Shown piece after piece: positions 45,084-53,120 of a stretch of 64,000 nucleotides of DNA. This stretch comes from Aporhodopirellula aestuarii. Lineage in GTDB: Bacteria > Planctomycetota > Planctomycetia > Pirellulales > Pirellulaceae. Below the pieces are notes generated by a model. The model had not been told where the DNA came from. It worked only from the letters and a program-made list of their open reading frames with translations, and searched no databases. Each line of letters begins with the position of its first letter. Positions within the stretch are counted from its first letter, which is position 1. Position numbers and translations under genes: made by a program. The stretch covers positions 370,460 through 434,459 of the forward strand of contig NZ_JAMQBK010000060.1 of assembly GCF_023701485.1 (NCBI RefSeq), given 5' to 3'.

Positions 45084-45791
45084 TTGTTTTTTCTTGCTGC
45101 GGCCGACCTGTATACGCTGATTTCCAACTCCACCTACGGGGCTTTGGCGATTGTCGCCCTGTGGGGCCTCTACCAAATCGTGATCGTGTGGACGCGCGTG
45201 GCTCAGAAGCGATTTAAGACCGAAGAGGAACAGGACACGTTCATGGACGATTGTGAGCAAATGCTCAAAGAGGGGGATTTCGAAGGGGTCGAGGAATATT
45301 GCCAAGGCGATACCCGCGCAATCCCGCAGATGATGCACATGGCGATCGATAATCGCGCCGAAGGTTTTCGCCGGGCACGCCAGATCATGATGGACCGGTT
45401 CCAGCGCGACGTGATGAGCGATTTGGAATACCGGCTCAGTTGGGTCAGTACGGTGATTAAAAGTGCGCCGATGATCGGTCTGTTCGGGACGGTGTTCGGG
45501 ATGATGGGGGCGTTTAAGACGCTCGCGACCGCGGAAAGCGTCGAGCCTTCGTTGCTCGCCGGTGACATTCAGGTGGCACTCGTGACGACGGCCAGCGGTC
45601 TGGCGATCGCGATTCCGTTGATGATTCTGATCGCGACGGTGAATATTCGGATCGCAAAGATGGAGGATTTGGTTGGTTCGGGGCTGACTCGATTCTTCGA
45701 GGCGTTCAAAGCGGGGCTCGCCGTCGAAGCGGCCCGTCCGGCATCCGCTGCCCAAGCGGAGGCGGAACCGGCCTACGCGGAAACGGTCTAG
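45084..45791 (+). CDS. exbB: MotA/TolQ/ExbB-family proton channel protein
   Basis: 235 residues. The start is a TTG at 45084 with AGGAA seven bases upstream; no in-frame ATG exists before the conserved part. Topology matches ExbB/TolQ: a first span (NSTYGALAIVALWGLYQIVI), a large cytoplasmic loop, then two spans, SAPMIGLFGTVFGMMGAF and VALVTTASGLAIAIPLMILI, which carry the family's Gly-rich and Thr/Ala signatures. It would form the pentameric stator around ExbD dimers and use the proton motive force. It lies 58 bp behind the single-span protein gene and 95 bp before the first exbD. The gene symbol is by family only. Confidence 0.92.
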   Translation: MFFLAAADLYTLISNSTYGALAIVALWGLYQIVIVWTRVAQKRFKTEEEQDTFMDDCEQMLKEGDFEGVEEYCQGDTRAIPQMMHMAIDNRAEGFRRARQIMMDRFQRDVMSDLEYRLSWVSTVIKSAPMIGLFGTVFGMMGAFKTLATAESVEPSLLAGDIQVALVTTASGLAIAIPLMILIATVNIRIAKMEDLVGSGLTRFFEAFKAGLAVEAARPASAAQAEAEPAYAETV

Positions 45792-45886
45792 AAGCGGATT
45801 GCGTTGCGACCCCATCCCCGTCCATGGATGAGACATCGCAGCACCTTTGCCCGTGACAAGAAGAAAACGAACAAGAGTGAACAAAC

Positions 45887-46378
45887 ATGCACGCTGATTT
45901 GATCGAACCAGAAGATGAAGACGACCTCGATGCCGTTCCGCCTCGCGCCAAGCGCGAAGAAGAGGAAATGGATATCACGCCGATGATCGACATCACGTTC
46001 CTGTTGCTGATCTTCTTCGTCGTGGCATCGAAAATGGACCCCACTCAGACCGGGAATATTCCCGATGCCGACAACGGGTTGGCGATCTCGGCGAAGGATT
46101 CCGCGGTCATCTTCATCGAGCCCGGTGGCGGCGATTCACCCGCGATTTTGAAACGACGCGATCAGAGCGAATTCAGCAAAGACGAAGAGGCTCAAGCCAA
46201 TGAGATTGTCGAGTACGTCACCAACGAACTCGAGAAATCGATCAGCAAAAACAAAGATCAAGTGATGTTGCTCGGTGATGGAGACGTCAAAGTCTCTGAA
46301 GTCACGCGGGTGCAGAAGATTATTGGTGACGAGTTCACGGACATGGAATTTACCTACATCGCTGTGAAAGAAAAATAG
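45887..46378 (+). CDS. exbD: ExbD/TolR-family protein 1
   Basis: 163 residues. A short acidic cytoplasmic N-terminus (EPEDEDDLDAVPPRAKREEE) leads to MDITPMIDITFLLLIFFVV, in which the Asp of PMID is the conserved proton-carrying residue of ExbD. The periplasmic domain (about 90 residues, SAVIFIEPGGGDSPAILKRR, ending VSEVTRVQKIIGDEFTDM) has the ExbD/TolR layout. The sequence AKREEEEMDITPM is shared in form with the second ExbD, implying duplication. Confidence 0.92.
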   Translation: MHADLIEPEDEDDLDAVPPRAKREEEEMDITPMIDITFLLLIFFVVASKMDPTQTGNIPDADNGLAISAKDSAVIFIEPGGGDSPAILKRRDQSEFSKDEEAQANEIVEYVTNELEKSISKNKDQVMLLGDGDVKVSEVTRVQKIIGDEFTDMEFTYIAVKEK

Positions 46379-46395
46379 GATGAGGGATCAGTAAC

Positions 46396-47277
46396 ATGTC
46401 AATCAACGTGCAATGCGAATCATGTGGTATGCGTCGCCGCGTCAACGAAAGGTTGGCCGGACGTACCATTCGTTGCCCCGGATGCGAAAAAGCATTGACG
46501 ATCCCCGCGTTGGTGTCGCCGCCGTCGAGCCGCGATCATGCGGAGGTCGAGGAGGGGGAAGAGATCGATGCTGTCGAGGTTGACGCGATCGAAGTCGACG
46601 CTGCGGAGCCGGTCCGTGCGGGCGAAGAACGGGTGTTTGAGGTCGAAGCCGTACGCGTTCCCGAGACGGGCGTCGTGACGGGTGGTCGTGCTCAAGCGGC
46701 AGCGAGTGGGGGCGGCGGTGCCGCGACGCTCGACCAGGCCAAGATCGCCGACGCGATTGCCACAGGATATCCACGCCCATCGACGCATCACGCTGAGACA
46801 CCTCCTTCGGCTCTGCTCGAAGATGACGACGATGGCATGCCGCCGCGCAAGAAACGCGACGAAGGTGAACTCGACATGACGCCGATGGTCGACGTGACGT
46901 TCCTGTTGTTGATCTTCTTTATGGTCACGGCGAGTTTCAGTTTGCAGAAGTCCATCAAAATGCCGAGGCAAAATTCGGATTTGCCGAGTATGTCCAACGT
47001 CGAAGAGCCGACCGAGGAACTCGACCCGATCGAACTCGAGATCGAGGAGAACGGCGGCTTCTTGGTGCTCGCGCCCGAGTGGGAAAAAGAGACTCCCGGC
47101 AAACACAATTTGATCAACGCGCTAAAAGAAGCCATCGGCGCGAACAAGGATGGCATGCGATTGGACATCAAGGTCCATGAAAACGCTAAGTTGCAGATGC
47201 TCGTCGATGCCATGGATGCGGGAACGATCGCGGGTTTTAGCGAGATCCAAGTCGCCGAAGTCGATGGTTTCGATTGA
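46396..47277 (+). CDS. Zinc-ribbon-ExbD/TolR fusion protein
   Basis: 293 residues, about twice the usual ExbD length. Residues 1-36 form a zinc-ribbon-like module (VQCESCGMRRRVNERLAGR then TIRCPGCEKALTI) with two CxxC pairs. An acidic repeat stretch follows (EIDAVEVDAIEVDAAEPV), then linker to about 155 and the canonical ExbD span GELDMTPMVDVTFLLLIFF with its Asp. The periplasmic domain runs from about 190 to the end (RLDIKVHENAKLQMLVDAMD). The zinc ribbon must be cytoplasmic, so this subunit may connect the channel to a cytosolic partner. It starts 17 bp after the first exbD. Confidence 0.92.
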   Translation: MSINVQCESCGMRRRVNERLAGRTIRCPGCEKALTIPALVSPPSSRDHAEVEEGEEIDAVEVDAIEVDAAEPVRAGEERVFEVEAVRVPETGVVTGGRAQAAASGGGGAATLDQAKIADAIATGYPRPSTHHAETPPSALLEDDDDGMPPRKKRDEGELDMTPMVDVTFLLLIFFMVTASFSLQKSIKMPRQNSDLPSMSNVEEPTEELDPIELEIEENGGFLVLAPEWEKETPGKHNLINALKEAIGANKDGMRLDIKVHENAKLQMLVDAMDAGTIAGFSEIQVAEVDGFD

Positions 47278-47393
47278 TCGTCGGCGGCACGCGACAGACG
47301 GATCGCATCAAACTCTTTTCCTCTTCACACACAACTACTCCTCTCCGGTTGCTCGGCGGTATCGCTAGCAGCTAATCGCGAATAGCTCTCTCC

Positions 47394-50300
47394 ATGCTTG
47401 CAAACGAACTGATTGATCGCCTCGAACGTCGCGGTCTGCTCGATCAAGAGATTATCGAAGCCCTGCGTGAACAATTGACCGAAGGTGGTGCTCGCGTTAC
47501 CCCAGAAGCTGTCGCCAAATTGTTGGTCGACAACGGTCAATTGACGCGTTTCCAGGCCACCAAATTAATCGGTGAACTCCGCAGTAACGACGACGAAGCC
47601 GTTGAGGTCGTCGAGGCGGAAGAGGATTTGACCGCGTTGCCCGATGACGGTGCCTTTGTCGATGAGGTATTCGATGCCGAACCGGTCATGGTGGATGCTG
47701 AGCCTGTTGAGGTTGACGCGGTTCCCGTCGAAGCGGTTCCCGTCGAAGCCGTTGCGGTTGAGGCCGTTCCTGTCGAAGCGGTGGCTTCCGGTGGTGGCTC
47801 CAACGGCCAGCGCCCGCAACGCAAAAAGCCGCCCGGCCGAGTCAAACCGCCCGAGCATAAGTCGGTTTGGGATTCGTTCAAAATCTATGGTTACCTCGGC
47901 ATCATCGGGTTCCTGATTATCGCCGGTTCCGGGTTTTACCTGATCCTGAACAAGGCAAACATTGACGAGGTGATCGAGGCGGCAAACAAGCAGTACGACG
48001 CACAGAGCTACCAGCCTGCTCAAGACGCTTACATCGGTTTCCTGGCTCAGTTCGGTCAGGACAGTCAGTATTCGTCGGAGGCGCGGGTGAAGATCGCGAT
48101 GTGCGAGATTTATCGTAGCGCCGATATGACGGACCCCACCAAAGGTTTGGAAAAAGCCGAAGAAGTCCTGCCTCGTATCATTGACGAAGAAGCGATGAAC
48201 GGCGAACGCGGTAACCTCGCGGCCCTGCTCGTTGAAATTGCCGAGAATATCGCCAAGGAAGCGGGCAAAGCGACCGAGACGACGGAGAAACAACGATTGC
48301 TCGCGCGACTCGACGAACAATGGAAGCTGATCGAAAACCCGAACTACGTGACGTCGTCGATGAAGACGACTCTCGAGGGTCGATTGCTCGAAGTCACCGA
48401 AGCTCGCAATCGAGTCAAACGCGATATCGATCGAAACATCCGTTTGGATGAAACCGAAGCGGGGATGAAGGAGGCGTTGGCGGCGAAGGATACCAAGAAA
48501 GCCTACGATCTCCGCAAATCGCTTCTGCGAGATTTCCCTGAACTCGCCGTCGACCCACGATTGACGGTCTTGATCAAAGAGGCGAGTGGAATCCAACAAT
48601 CACTTGTCTCGCTGTCCAAAAACAAACCAGAACCGATCACGGAACCGATCGAAGAAGGGACGTTAAAGTCGATCGTGTTGACGACGCGAGAAGGGACTCC
48701 TGTCACCGGACTGGAAGACGACATTTACTATCTCCGTGCCGGGGGCAGTGTGCTCGCGTTCTCGGCGTACGATGGACGTCTGCTGTGGCGAAAATTCACC
48801 GGTTACGGTGAAGACCATACGCCGATCCGGCTCGATGGCGGCGCCTCGGTGTTGCTCAGTGACTTGACCACCAACGAAGTTCGCCATTGTCGTGGTCGCG
48901 ATGGCGAGTTGCTGTGGCGATCGAATATCGGCGAGGAGTTTTTCGAACCCGTCGCAGGGAAAAATTCGATCTTGATCTCGGCTTATTCAGGCCGACTGAT
49001 CTCACTCGATACGGAAACCGGTGACACGAACTGGGCAACGCAGTTGCCGCAGTCGATCAGTACCGCAGCGGGTATCGACGATGATTTGAGACGGGTTTAT
49101 TTACCCGGAGATCACAGCAACCTCTACGTGCTCGATTCACGTACGGGCAACAGTATCGAGAGTTTTTACATTGGTCATGAAGAGGGGACGATCGCGGTCG
49201 CGCCGGTTTCGCTGCTTGGTCACCTGTTCGTGATCGAAAACGCTGGGGCGGATTACGCGAACGTGCACGTGTTGCGGATGGACGAGAAGGGCGGCAGTTT
49301 GAAAGTGGCCCAGCAGCCGTTCCGTTTGACGGGCAATGTCATGGTGCCCCCTGTGATCCAGCAGCGACGCATGATCGTGTTGACCGATCGAGGACAAGTC
49401 GCGGTGTATGACATCGAGCCGACCGCGGAAAACCAACAGGTCTCTTTGATTGCCCAACAAGTCGCATCTTATGACACACCGACGTTGACCCACATGGCGG
49501 TCGGCCGCAGTCAAATGTGGATTACCGGAACACGTGTCGGTCGATACGAATTACAGATCAATACCGGACGTGTCGTTTACGATTGGGGCAAGGAAGAGGG
49601 TGACACTTTCATCGGGCAGCCGCTGGCTTTGGAAGACGCCCTCATTCACGCCCGTCGTCTGCGTGGTACCTCTGCCATTCGCGTGACCGGCGCAGAACCG
49701 AAGACGGGGCAAGAGCTTTGGCGGACCGACGTTGGTACTCCGATTTCGATGTTGGAGAAAAACGCAGCCGGGTTCCATGCCGTGACCAGCCAAGGGGCGT
49801 TGTTCGAACTCGACCGTGAATCGCTCGCGAGCGGATCGACTCAGGGACCGATCGAAAACCCTGGTGCGAACTCGATCTCGATGAATTTTACCGATCCGAT
49901 CGCGGTGGATGAAATTCGCCGGATCCTGCTCAATCGGTCGCAGGCTGGTGAGGCGATGATCTATGACCCGACCCGCCGGAAGGAAAAGCTCCGTAAGATC
50001 ACCTTTCCATTGACCGGTCCCAAACCGACCGGCGTGGGGATTTTCAGCGGAGGTGGATTGTTCTTGCCGTTGGATTCCGGACGTGTCGTGTTGATGAATT
50101 GGGAGACCGGTGCCCCTAAAGGTGCTCCGTTCCAACCCGCCAGTGATCCGACGGCGAAGGTGAGCTGGACGACGCCGGTTCGATTCAGCAGTGATCCCGA
50201 TCAGGTGTTGATCGCGGACAGCCGCAAGAAACTTTATCGGCTCCGAGTCGGTGATCAGATCCGTGAACTGTCGAGCGTCGATTTGGCGGCTCCGTTCTTG

Positions 50301-50774
50301 GGCGAGACGATTGGTGTCGGCGGCGCCTTTATCGGTGGGGTCAACGGACCTGCGGCTGACTTCCTGGTCGGTCACGACGAAGAAACGTTGGATGAGAAAT
50401 TCAAGCTGCTTTTGGATGGCAGGATCGAATGGGGACCGGTATTGGGTAAGACCGACAGCGGTGATGAACTGGCGTTGTTGATCACCAACGATTCCGTTCT
50501 GCGAGCTTACGATTCAGATGGCGGTCAAGTCTTCCAGACGCCGATGCCGACGAAAGGTTTGCCGGTCGACAAGGTCGTGTCGATTCAAGGACGTTGGATT
50601 TTGACCGGCAAGGATGGTTGGCTCGTCGCGATCGATCCTGCCAGCGGCAACGTGCTCGGAACGACCGAACTGGGCCAGCCGTTGTCGGCGAGCCCGCTTC
50701 CCGTCGGCAGTCGTTTGCTCGTGCCTGGTGCCGAGGGCGTGGTCTACATCACCAATATCCCAGGTGAGAACTGA
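47394..50774 (+). CDS. Membrane-anchored PQQ-type beta-propeller protein
   Basis: 1126 residues. The N-terminal 60 residues (LIDRLERRGLLDQEIIEALR, DNGQLTRFQATKLIGEL) match the small helical module often found at the N-terminus of planctomycete kinases. Next is a Val-Glu-Ala-Val-Pro repeat (about 105-130), encoded by 15-bp tandem repeats, and one span (YLGIIGFLIIAGSGFYLILN, about 163-183). A helical TPR-like region (about 190-400) follows, then PQQ-type propeller blades from about 430 to the end (LRAGGSVLAFSAYDGRLLWR, LISLDTETGDTNWATQLP, WLVAIDPASGNVLGTTELG). There is no sign of catalytic quinoprotein residues; a BamB-like scaffold role is plausible. It ends 6 bp before the next gene. Confidence 0.88.
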   Translation: MLANELIDRLERRGLLDQEIIEALREQLTEGGARVTPEAVAKLLVDNGQLTRFQATKLIGELRSNDDEAVEVVEAEEDLTALPDDGAFVDEVFDAEPVMVDAEPVEVDAVPVEAVPVEAVAVEAVPVEAVASGGGSNGQRPQRKKPPGRVKPPEHKSVWDSFKIYGYLGIIGFLIIAGSGFYLILNKANIDEVIEAANKQYDAQSYQPAQDAYIGFLAQFGQDSQYSSEARVKIAMCEIYRSADMTDPTKGLEKAEEVLPRIIDEEAMNGERGNLAALLVEIAENIAKEAGKATETTEKQRLLARLDEQWKLIENPNYVTSSMKTTLEGRLLEVTEARNRVKRDIDRNIRLDETEAGMKEALAAKDTKKAYDLRKSLLRDFPELAVDPRLTVLIKEASGIQQSLVSLSKNKPEPITEPIEEGTLKSIVLTTREGTPVTGLEDDIYYLRAGGSVLAFSAYDGRLLWRKFTGYGEDHTPIRLDGGASVLLSDLTTNEVRHCRGRDGELLWRSNIGEEFFEPVAGKNSILISAYSGRLISLDTETGDTNWATQLPQSISTAAGIDDDLRRVYLPGDHSNLYVLDSRTGNSIESFYIGHEEGTIAVAPVSLLGHLFVIENAGADYANVHVLRMDEKGGSLKVAQQPFRLTGNVMVPPVIQQRRMIVLTDRGQVAVYDIEPTAENQQVSLIAQQVASYDTPTLTHMAVGRSQMWITGTRVGRYELQINTGRVVYDWGKEEGDTFIGQPLALEDALIHARRLRGTSAIRVTGAEPKTGQELWRTDVGTPISMLEKNAAGFHAVTSQGALFELDRESLASGSTQGPIENPGANSISMNFTDPIAVDEIRRILLNRSQAGEAMIYDPTRRKEKLRKITFPLTGPKPTGVGIFSGGGLFLPLDSGRVVLMNWETGAPKGAPFQPASDPTAKVSWTTPVRFSSDPDQVLIADSRKKLYRLRVGDQIRELSSVDLAAPFLGETIGVGGAFIGGVNGPAADFLVGHDEETLDEKFKLLLDGRIEWGPVLGKTDSGDELALLITNDSVLRAYDSDGGQVFQTPMPTKGLPVDKVVSIQGRWILTGKDGWLVAIDPASGNVLGTTELGQPLSASPLPVGSRLLVPGAEGVVYITNIPGEN

Positions 50775-50780
50775 TCGACC

Positions 50781-53120
50781 ATGCGAATGTTATTTAAAAA
50801 AGCGATACCGTGTTTGGCCTTGGTGTTTTCGTGCTCGTTTGCGTTGATGGGCTCGACCGCTCATGCAGAGATCATCAATTACGCTGAAAAAGGCCGCCCC
50901 GAAGATCCTGGTCTGGAACTGCTGCAAGAAGACCCGCACGACATCATTCTGTTCAAAGAGTCCGCCGGTGGCGGTTGGGTTAAGACACGCTTGCTCGATC
51001 TTCCCGGTCGCTCGATGCCGTCGAGTCCGAAGGGGCAGTTGAAGTTTCGTGTCATCGGGATCGAGACAAAAGACTTCGTCGCCAAATGGGACGATGTCGA
51101 GATGATCGATTTTTGGGAAAAACGGCTTGAACGTGAAACCGCCGACCGAATCAAAAATGGCGACTTCACCGGGGCTTATCCGTTTCTGGCGGTGTTGATC
51201 CGGGACTATCCCAGCCGCCCGAATCTACGGACCCTGCGTTCGGAATTCTTGATGCGTGACGCGGGAAGCCGTTACAACAAAGGTGAGATCGGCCCGGCGT
51301 TGGCGATGCTCGAAGAGTTGCATCGCTATGCACCGGAGTACAAAACGCAAGCGGTGCTTGCCGCAATCAGCATGATGACCGATGGGCTGATGAAAAAGCT
51401 GATGGAAGAGAATAAGCTCGAGTTGGCTCAGAAATTGTTGGCTCGCCTGGAGAAGGATTATCTCGGCAAATCGCTCACATCGATCAAGAAATGGAATCAG
51501 ATCTTTCTCAAGATGGCAGAAGAGCGACAGGCCGGCGCGATCGCGGCCTTGAAGGCGGAAAACTTTCGTGAAGCGAGACGATTGTCACGTGAGAGTATTT
51601 ATCTCAAACCGACCATTCCCAACGGAAAAGAGCTCGTTCGCAAGATTGATGAGATCTACCCGTTGGTCAACGTCGGTGTTTTGCAGACCGCCAAAGATCT
51701 CGATCCGACACGACTCGATAACTGGGCAGCCCGACGCGCCGGACGTCTGATGTATCGTGTGCTCTTTGAGATGAAAGGTGCCGGTCCAGAAGGCGGTGAG
51801 TACGAGTTCCTGTTCGGTGAAACGGAACTGAGTCCCGATCGGATGAAGTTCTCCATGCTGTTGATGCCAGAGAAGCTAGAACCGCCGCTCAATGGTGTTG
51901 ATGGATTCTTCATCGCGGATCGATTGGCGGCGCGGGTCTCACCTCAATCGGATGTGTATTTCTCCCCTTGGGCGGCTGCGCTCAAGGCGGTTGGTCTTGA
52001 TGGTCCGAAACAGATTGACTGCATTTTAAGGCGTCCTAACGTGCTGCCCTCGGCATTGCTCCAGATGACCGTTGATGGCAGTTGGTTTGGGGGTAAAGAA
52101 GGCGAGCCGACGGGAGACTATCGCCGCGACGTCGTCGAGGGTGACTTGATCCGTTACACACTCGTCGGTGAGCAGCGAACGGCATCACAGCCTCGTGAAA
52201 TTGTCGAGATTCGCACCGAGAGCGCTTCCGAAGGTGTCGCCAAATTACTCAAGGGGGAAGTCGATGTTCTCGATCAATTGTTCCCCGCCGATGCGGTCCG
52301 TTTGGAGAGCAATCGCAAGATTCGCGTGGCTCGATATCCGTTGCCGAGTGTGCACATGCTTGTCCCATGCAGCGATCACGCGTTCCTCGCCGAACGCACG
52401 TTTCGTCGGGCCTTGGTGTACGGAACCAACCGCGAAGATATTCTGGCCGGTGAGTTGCTAGAAAGTCTTGAAGTGCCCGGGTGCCAGGTGTTATCGGGAC
52501 CGTTCCCCGCCGGGATCGAAAATAACGATCCGCTCGGATACGCGTACGATAAAACGATCGCACCGCGTCGCTATGAGCCACGTCTGGCGAAGTTGTTGAT
52601 GACGATGAACGCGAATCAACTCGAAGCCACCGCGAATCGGAAAAAAGAGAAACCGCCTGAGTTGAAACCGATCCGATTGGCGTTTCCGCCTGAGAATCTA
52701 TCGCGGAGTGCTTGCGAGGCGATCAAGAGTCAGTGGGAGTTGTTGGAACTCAAGGTTGAGTTGGTGGAGTTACCGGTTGGGGAAGCGTTTCCGAAACCGG
52801 GAACCGCGGATCTCGCCTACGTCGCCGCGGCGGTATGGGAGCCCATCATCGATGCACGACGTGTGCTCGGTCCCGAAGGGATGGCGGGCAGCACCGACCA
52901 GCTGGTCGGCTTGGGGCTGCGACGGTTAGAAGAGTCGAAAAACTGGAAAGACGCGCGTGACCGGTTGCTCGACCTGCACTTCATCTCACATCACGAATTG
53001 CCGGTCATCCCGCTTTGGCAATTAGTCGATTCCTATGCTTATAACCGCAATCTTCTGGGGGTCGGATCGGAGATCGTCTCCTTGTATCAGAACGCCGAAA
53101 AATGGAGGCTCAGCCAGTGA
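50781..53120 (+). CDS. Exported TPR-like protein fused to a family 5 solute-binding domain
   Basis: 779 residues with a cleavable signal peptide (KKAIPCLALVFSCSFALMGS, cleavage near AHA-EI). Residues 30-280 are helical and repeat-like (IKNGDFTGAYPFLAVLIRDY, YNKGEIGPALAMLEELHRYA). From about 300 it resembles peptide/nickel-type (SBP_bac_5) binding proteins: RRAGRLMYRVLFEM, DYRRDVVEGDLIRYTL, LLKGEVDVLDQLFPADAVRL, RRALVYGTNREDILAG, LHFISHHELPVIPLWQLVDS. It should bind an oligopeptide-like ligand in the periplasm, but no ABC permease is encoded nearby, so a non-transport role within the Exb cluster is likely. It overlaps the next gene by GTGA. Confidence 0.85.
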   Translation: MRMLFKKAIPCLALVFSCSFALMGSTAHAEIINYAEKGRPEDPGLELLQEDPHDIILFKESAGGGWVKTRLLDLPGRSMPSSPKGQLKFRVIGIETKDFVAKWDDVEMIDFWEKRLERETADRIKNGDFTGAYPFLAVLIRDYPSRPNLRTLRSEFLMRDAGSRYNKGEIGPALAMLEELHRYAPEYKTQAVLAAISMMTDGLMKKLMEENKLELAQKLLARLEKDYLGKSLTSIKKWNQIFLKMAEERQAGAIAALKAENFREARRLSRESIYLKPTIPNGKELVRKIDEIYPLVNVGVLQTAKDLDPTRLDNWAARRAGRLMYRVLFEMKGAGPEGGEYEFLFGETELSPDRMKFSMLLMPEKLEPPLNGVDGFFIADRLAARVSPQSDVYFSPWAAALKAVGLDGPKQIDCILRRPNVLPSALLQMTVDGSWFGGKEGEPTGDYRRDVVEGDLIRYTLVGEQRTASQPREIVEIRTESASEGVAKLLKGEVDVLDQLFPADAVRLESNRKIRVARYPLPSVHMLVPCSDHAFLAERTFRRALVYGTNREDILAGELLESLEVPGCQVLSGPFPAGIENNDPLGYAYDKTIAPRRYEPRLAKLLMTMNANQLEATANRKKEKPPELKPIRLAFPPENLSRSACEAIKSQWELLELKVELVELPVGEAFPKPGTADLAYVAAAVWEPIIDARRVLGPEGMAGSTDQLVGLGLRRLEESKNWKDARDRLLDLHFISHHELPVIPLWQLVDSYAYNRNLLGVGSEIVSLYQNAEKWRLSQ

